In this document: piece after piece, positions 57,425 to 64,000 of the stretch
Layout of the letters: each line of letters begins with the position of its first letter
Numbering within the stretch: position 1 is the stretch's first letter
Assembly: GCA_020746105.1 (NCBI GenBank)
Contig: CM036618.1
Coordinates: 120,515,161-120,579,160 of the forward strand
Source of the DNA: Trogon surrucura
Lineage: Eukaryota; Chordata; Aves; Trogoniformes; Trogonidae
DNA: 64,000 nucleotides
Direction of reading: 5' to 3'
Notes under the pieces: model-generated
Told to the model about the DNA's origin: nothing
Databases searched by the model: none
What the model saw: the letters and a program-made list of their open reading frames with translations, nothing else
Program-made: the position numbers and the translations under genes

Positions 57425-57605
57425 CTCATCACACACGGCAGCGAAGTAACTACAAAAGGCTGAGTAAGAGGAGCACCAGCGTGCAACTGGTGCCAGCCAT
57501 ATCTAGAGATATTTGGCACAGAAAGCAGAAATACAACAGAAAAATTAAAGTGAACATGTATCTTTTTGCACTACAGACTTCACTTCCAAGAAAATGGGGA
57601 TGATG

Positions 57606-57720
57606 GCAAAAAAAAAAATAATTTAAAAAAACAACCAAAAAAACCCACACCAAGAAACATCCCACCTACCAAACCAACCAACCTCCTTCCCACCCCCGTC
57701 TCTCTTTCCCTTTTCCAAAA
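57606..57720. repeat. A- and C-rich low-complexity tract
   Basis: Runs of A merge into CCAACCAACC- and CCCACC-type sequence with no fixed unit. It encodes only low-complexity residues in open frames on either strand. Confidence 0.6.
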
Positions 57721-60111
57721 TGAACAACTCTAGGATGAAGGAAAAAAAGAATAAAGCCATTCAGTTACATGAAGGCAGAGGAACAAGCTTTGAACATGGT
57801 GAAGATCAGGAGTCAGACGACTGCACAGCAAGCAAACGGGAGCTGTATCACCAGAGTGAAAAACATAACTAAGCGTAAGAAACGTGACTATTCTCAGGAA
57901 CCTTAGTCATGAAGGACATCCTCTCACGGGGTCTAAGCTACCAAAGGGAAACTGTTGAATTGCCTCTGCTCACACCAGGCTCCCCCGTACACCCTCCCCA
58001 TCATCTTTCAGATCTGCACATAATCCCTCCTCGCTCTGTAAGGGCTGAAGATGCACCGCGTAATTGCTTCGGGGACTGGTACATTACAAAAAGAAGGCTG
58101 CCCGAAATATTTCAAATTAGTTTCCAAAAAAAAATCCACTCAATACGCCCCGCTTTTCAAAATACTGGCTTTTCATGCAGCATTTTCCAGTTTAACTCCT
58201 CAGAAGAAATAAATTCAATTTAAGAGGGGAAAAAAAGGTACCATTTGCTATAACTGGAAAAGGCAAATCAATACTTCATAAGTATGGTATGCGCTAAGAT
58301 AATTAATTTTCCACAATATGCTCAAATCTCAGCAGTGAAAATGGTATAAAACCAAATTAATGACTAAATATTCTATATACTAAGAGCAAGAAAACACTCT
58401 TTCATTCTTTTTAAATAGATTAAATGGGAAGTGGTTTCTATGGCTGCCAAGCTGCAGCCAGTTTGAACAACTTGAATTCTGAACCCTATGGATAGGACCG
58501 TAATTGTCTTCTCTTAAGGGTTTGTTAGAAGCTTCATATTGTACCAAAAACCTTTTTGCAGGGAGAGGCAACCTTTAAAGGTCTCATTCATTTGGGCTGT
58601 GCCTCATTTCCATTATTCCCAAAGCTCATGTAGATTTTATCCCTCTTATTCTTTGCAAGGTCAAATTCTTCTGTCATTTTACTCGTTACATCCCGAGTTT
58701 CGAGACCAGCAGATACAGCCTTAAATGCACTTTACCCTCACACTTTAAAGAAAAAAAAAACCACACCAAAAATCCTTCAGAAAAGGCGATTTTGACATCG
58801 GCTGCCTGCAGTTTGACTCCATGCCGCTTCGCAGTGAGATTAAGAATAATACTTCACTTCATAATGCTCACCTCGAGATTGCGTCAGTAATGAAACACTC
58901 CGAGGAGGGATCAGTTAGAAGAGCAAATGGCTTTAACATTTCCAGGGAACAAAGGAATTGAAACATACCACACTCTGCGTTCGCAGAACAAAGATTGGAC
59001 TAAAAGACACAGAAGTGAAAAAATAACGACAACAAAACAAATGTCTTCTTGGTGGAATGTCTTGAAGGAAGGAACGTGTATGGCTGAAGTAGCTGCTGTG
59101 CTGTAGAAGGCACTTCAGCTTTGTTAACTACAGCTTAAACCAATAGTAAGTGCAAGATAAATTCTCACCGGAATATTTTCTGTAAGCATTTCAACCTGTT
59201 TTCCCTTCTTCATAAAAGCAAATCGGTGTAGGTGACCAAAAAAACCCACCCTTCCTGAAGGAAAGCGTTGCGCTGTGAGATTAGTCGTAAACTTACTCCC
59301 CACTTTCTAACACCACACGCAGATCTACATAGGAAGTTCCAGAACACAGAGAGCAAATGCACAAGCAGAAGCAATAAAATGAAATCCACTCATAAAATCT
59401 GCCCCCCTCTGAGCGGGATTTCACAGAATCTCGACTGGAGGGAAGCAGGCAATAAAAGCAGATCCGTGGGTGTCCGCGCTATGCACAGGAACGCGTGCAG
59501 GCGTATCGCACCGAACGGCACACACATCATTTCACCGGAAATTTCACATCTTGTGACACGCCACCCCTATGGACCAAGAATCGATCTAATTTCAATCATT
59601 TCTGACAAGGTATTTTTATACAGTGAGGCACGGACAGGATCCAGCCTCGCACCACGAGAGAGCAGGGGAGAGATTGTTACCTGCAGCTCTCCTGAGGCCA
59701 GATTCTCTTGTTTGAGTCAAAGCACAAACAGCAACTTGATGCTCAATTTTTCAAAACTCGTATCTGCAATCTTATCCTGGAGGGTGACAAGCTGAAGGTA
59801 GTTCCTCCTATCTTCAGATCTCCTCCACGTGCCTTCGCTATTTTGCCTGAAGCGAGACGGGGAGGTGATATTTAGCTGGTTAAACCCCATGCAGCCTGAC
59901 TCTGTAACTCTTGGGAGAACCCCCGGCCACAGACAAATACTTTTATTTCTGACATGACATTTAATGTGAGTCATTGAGACAAATGAAATGCAAAAAAATT
60001 TCACATCTACGATGGCATCCCCTACATTCACTTTTCAGAGCACGAGCGTGTCCCTAAAAGAAAACGAAGGCTTCGAACTGTGCTTTCTGACGCAGTGAGT
60101 TGTTACTAAGC

Positions 60112-60215
60112 TAGGAAGGGGCTGCAAGGATGATCGCCCGGGCGTGTGGAACGGTCGCTCAATGGGATGAGGCCTAAGAAGATCAGGAAAGGCTGCCGGT
60201 GACGCCAGCTAAGGA
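60112..60215 (+). mobile_element. Possible old CR1 LINE fragment (internal ORF2 region)
   Basis: GGGGCTGCAAGGATGATCG matches the CR1 ORF2 stretch coding RR.ARMIR. It is followed by TGTGGAAC and GGGATGAGGCC, which align loosely with the 'LEHLSYEERL' coding part. The likeness fades after about 60 bases and no 3' UTR follows. If real, it is older and more decayed than the other copies. Confidence 0.3.
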
Positions 60216-63200
60216 AGTCACTCCTTCAGCTCAAGGGCTTTGGTGCTGTCACTCTTGTCCTCGGTCCTTGCTGAATATGTATCTGCATCGGTTTAGACTT
60301 TAAAGCTTCCATGTGTATTTTAAGCCTACTTAGGGAGAAAACTATAGCGTTAAGCATTTTTTTTTTTTTTATGTAACAGTAGCATTGAGAAATAAAACCA
60401 ACAACCCATTTTCCGAGAAACTGTGAGTTCAAAGTAATTCACTAAAACCAAACCTATTTCTTGATTTTTGTATTTGCAAAGTTGAGCTAACGCAAGCACC
60501 GCTCCACATTGTCAGCCACACAGACTGGCCAGTATTCTTAAAAGGCATGTAAACATTTTAGATTATAGCATAATGATGTAATATAGATAGATTTTCTCTC
60601 TTATGTATACCTTTGCTTTGTAGTTACAGTAAATATTCTGTCATATTTTAAGATAAGACTGAATATATACTAGCAGGAGGGTAAGTTTTCCATTAAAGAA
60701 CATAATATTGGAAAATCTAATAAAAATACTTTCAGAAAGTCCACATGGATTTTAGTTCAAGGCTTTCTTATTACACTATTAAATGATTTAATGTCCACTC
60801 CGCGTATGAAACAATGTTATTTATTGCATACCTTCTTCCAGAAGAGCACTTGAATATTTGCAGAGAAGTACAAATACATCATAAATTTCCCTGTGCCTAA
60901 TGTTAAAAACGAAAACAACTGCTTTGTATTAAAAGATTACACAGTGCCAAACAACGAATTTGGAAGAAAAACATCAAAACTGCTTGAACTGCATCTTGAC
61001 TGGTACATTTCAGTTGTATTTTGTCCCAGGGTTCATGTCAACCTTCTCTAAGTTATTTAAAAGTGAAGAAGCTGCATTGTTTTCCATTGATTTTGTGTTT
61101 CATCATACTCAGGTACCCAAAGTTTCTCTGCCTCTTGTAGACAGCATGCCGGGCTCCCATCCCACTGGTTTGGGGGAGGTTACTGGAGAAATCCAATTTT
61201 TATCTAAGACTTCTCTGCTGACGTAGCACTGCGAAACAGCTCCCACGCACATCGGACCTGGACCGACCGACGGCGCAGAGCCCCGCGCCCAGCACAGCGT
61301 CAGCCAAGAGCAGGGCTGCCTCCCGCTCTGCTGAGATCCAAATCCCAAACAGAGGATACGTGCAATTTAGTAACAGCAACTAATGTGTGGTGGTTTTTTA
61401 TCCACTTTAGGCTCGTTTCAAAACCTCTTGCCTTCTTCTCAAGCCAGGTGGCAAGTGCTCAGGTGCCTCAGTGACACCTTTTGTACATCAGTAGTGTTTC
61501 TGCACAAAAGGAATACAAATGGCATTCTGAGTAAAGGAATTGGTTTCCAGACCAAAAGTGAACTTCACCGTGATAAATCTTATCGATTCATGTGCTAGGG
61601 CACTGCTGAATCACACCAGCTACGTTTCAGAGCTAAAACTCAGCTTTCTACAACACAGATTTGGTATAATTCAGGAAGTAGGAATAAGAGAAATGGGAAC
61701 AGTAGAAAAAGTTCCGAATGGTACAAATGAATGACTAGGAAAAAAAAAAAAAAAGGACATCTTAAATGACGGAATGATGTATTACAGTATGAAAATCCAA
61801 AGCATCACTTGCAAGTTTGCAAGGGTGAGGAGCACCTTCACACAGAACCCTCCCCTTGTGGAATAATTTGTCGCAAGGTGCAACACCGGTAAAGAGGACA
61901 GGATAAACTCCAGCCCCAGAGCGCGCAGAGGTGCGACACCAGCTACCAGGGACTTCAGTGGAAGACGTCAGTCTTGCCAAAACTGAGGGGGATGTCTGGG
62001 CGTTACCCGAGTACTGCCAGAAAGTCTTCTGGGGAGGTTTGGAAAGAACAAACCCGCCGTGCGAGGAGTTGGGTTTTGGGGCTGAGCAACCCGGTTGCCA
62101 GAGAAGCAGTTTGAGTTGACTCAACTTGGAAGTGCAAACCAGTTGGCAAGAGGGACAATTCAAGCAACGGGAGCCCAAATTGAGACTTTCCAGCGTACAA
62201 ATGAAAACCAGGGACTGCAGCAAACGATTCTCAAGAAAGTAGATTAAGAGAAGCCGCAGCCCTTACCCAACTTCCGTGGTCAGAGACCAATAAATTGCAT
62301 AATGACACTAGGGGAATTGTGAATGCTGTGTTATTGTTGAGGAATGTATAACTCTAACTTTCTCAAAGGGCTCTTGCCTGGTCTCAGGGCTTATCCTGCT
62401 TAGCTAAAGGGATTATTTTACCACTCAAAACAGTTCCCATTCACAGAATTAACTCCTGAGTTTTTAAGAGGGTCAGGTACTTGACTACGGAAGGTTATCT
62501 CTGGGGTGGGCAATTACAAGCTGGGATCACTTAACCAACCTGCTGAGACTCCTACCTGACAGGTATCAGCACACAAAATTGTTGTCAAATGCACACTGAA
62601 GAATAAGATTCAGTGAGAGATAGAAAAAATTACCAATAAGGACTGAGGATGCTTGACATTATTCAACAGCTAAAACGTTTCAGATGAAGATTTTTGGACA
62701 GTTGGACTTTCTGCTCGGTTCCCTACCTTTTACTCTGATTTTCAGGAAGGCAAATCATAAAAGAAGTTTCTGAAGAACTCTCAGAATACAAGGAGTTGCT
62801 GTAAGACTTTCTCTTTAAGAATAATTAAAATAAAAAAGTCATGAAACTTAACCTGAGGATTTGATTGGGCTGTAATTATCCTCTTGAAACTCAATTTTGC
62901 CGGCATCCCACCTCAAAGATGAGCAAAACACAACATGATTCTGTGATTGAAACCTGTCTGCCGTCAATCCACATAACTGCCTTATACTTCACATGGACCT
63001 GCTCATCTTGTCAAGCAAAAAAAAATCTCATAATCAGTTTTAGTACCCCGGAGCCCTTCCAATTCTCAAAGTAATATTCCAAACAGCTCAAGTAGAGCAC
63101 AGTAACGCACAACTCAGCAGCCAGCCTATTGTAATGCTATGAAAGAGCAGAACTTCAGATGATAGAGGCCATAAATTTATAAAATCCTTTTAAGGCCATC

Positions 63201-63718
63201 CATACCGCAATATGATACTCAGATTTCTTCCACCTGTTTGTTACGGTTTGTTTTATTTTCTTGCAAGAACTGGGAAGCAACAAAAGGACAGACAGTTACC
63301 TAGTGCCGTAAATCTGTATGTTAAAAAAAAAAAATCATCTACTCCTTTAGCCTATGCAGCATACTGCAGAATGTGCTATAAACAAATCTAAAGAGCTCCC
63401 AAATTCTACTTTACTTATGTGTATACATGCACATGAGCACAAAGGTGTCCTTAGAGTGGAGATACACCTGATTTCCTACTAACTGATCCCTAGAACAGCA
63501 ACAACAGAAGGAATCTATAGCCTATAATTATGCTGTGCAGGCAATATATCTCCATTGTTTTGGTGACAAGCTTCTGGGTAATAAATGCTAATTTGTAGCA
63601 TTTTTTATATAATACACGTACTCCCAATACGTAATAATAATTCAGAATTATTGATGTAATTTCATTACAGTCTGTAAAATAAATTGGAATCAAATATAGA
63701 CACCTGTGCGCTCTACTG
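60216..63718. other. Unique AT-rich non-coding DNA
   Basis: No exon or named repeat is recognised. Short T and A tracts lie at 60358-60370 and 61740-61754. The 153-codon minus frame at 61762-62223 overlaps open frames on the plus strand and has no known motif. Confidence 0.5.
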
Positions 63719-63802
63719 TAGGTGATCCTGCTCTGGCAGGGGGGTTTGACTAGATGATCTTTGAGGTCCCTTCCAACCTCTAACATTCTGTGATTCTGTG
63801 AT
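63719..63802 (+). mobile_element. CR1 LINE 3' end fragment
   Basis: GATCCTGCTCTGGCAGGGGG, then TTTGACTAGATGATCTTTG and GGTCCCTTCCAACCTCTAAC, lead into ATTCTGTGATTCTGTGATC, with two intact copies of the CR1 terminal octamer. About 84 bases remain. The 3' UTR type (CTGCTCTGGCAGG) differs from those at 3190 and 29255, so a third CR1 type is present. The well-kept end suggests a younger copy than most here. Confidence 0.95.
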
Positions 63803-64000
63803 CCACAGGTTTGGGAGAACCTTCACGTAGGAAAACTCCGCAAAATAGTTGCTCTCTAACGCTTCTGGTTCGTCTTAAAGCAGCCTGTACTGCATTTTTT
63901 TTTAACTGATCTTCAAAAGCATTCCTATGACACAAATAATAAAGGCACCTGTTAGCTGAAATGTATGGGGGAGGAAAAAAAAAAAGGTTGGGTTTACATC
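63803..64000. other. Unique AT-rich non-coding DNA at window end
   Basis: Nothing is recognised. Short T and A runs occur near 63895 and 63976. Confidence 0.5.

Larger units (their letters stand above)
57129..60110. other. Unique non-coding DNA
   Basis: No exon or named repeat is recognised. An A/C-rich low-complexity stretch lies at 57606-57720. A CpG cluster at 59461-59540 (about nine CpGs in 60 bases) lies inside a 175-codon plus frame (59268-59795) that has no known motif. A CpG-keeping patch is at 58790-58930. Confidence 0.45.

Noticed and set aside
1-64000. Retrovirus-like or other LTR elements, CRISPR arrays, operons
   Set aside because: No LTR pair, no retroviral protein signature, no regularly spaced repeats and no bacterial gene layout could be seen by eye; a library search could still find decayed copies.

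Overview
The window looks like non-coding nuclear DNA from a bird, probably a passerine. The sequence is AT-rich, with no bacterial-style gene packing, and none of the open frames resembles a conserved protein. Every interspersed repeat I can name with confidence is avian: several 5'-truncated CR1 LINEs and one short SINE with a tRNA-Ile-like head joined to a CR1-type tail. Mammal-type repeats (Alu, L1) are absent by eye. From established knowledge, tRNA-Ile/CR1 composite SINEs (the TguSINE1 group) are known from passerines, so the SINE is the best taxonomic pointer. It was recognised by eye and not by a search.

Layout. 1-2.6 kb: AT-rich unique DNA. 2.6-3.4 kb: two CR1 tails in opposite orientation. 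3.4-10.4 kb: unique AT-rich DNA. 10.39-10.57 kb: the tRNA/CR1 SINE on the minus strand. 10.6-21.4 kb: unique DNA with a G-quadruplex motif near 11.6 kb and a pyrimidine-rich, CpG-bearing block at 16.3-16.9 kb. 21.38-21.83 kb: the longest CR1 copy, with a recognisable ORF2 C-terminal remnant. 21.8-29.3 kb: unique DNA. 29.26-29.51 kb: another CR1. 29.5-42.5 kb: unique DNA with a CpG-dense block of balanced base composition at 40.38-40.70 kb. About 42.5 kb: a degraded palindromic repeat that I associate with old sauropsid MITE-like families. 47.56-47.91 kb: a clear CpG island, the best promoter candidate. 50.3 kb: a CR1 tail. 52.76-53.18 kb: a candidate conserved regulatory element with paired homeodomain-type TTAATTGG sites and a perfect hairpin. 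57.1-57.4 kb: two G-quadruplex motifs. 60.1 kb: a possible very old CR1 fragment. 63.7 kb: a CR1 tail.

I recognise no protein-coding exon, functional RNA gene, CRISPR array or retrovirus-like element. The window is best read as intron or intergenic DNA, possibly around a developmental regulator. That last point is inference from the CpG-retaining and TAAT-rich blocks. I found no multi-gene system. The most useful leads are the composite SINE, the two CpG-dense blocks (40.4 and 47.6 kb) and the 53 kb element.
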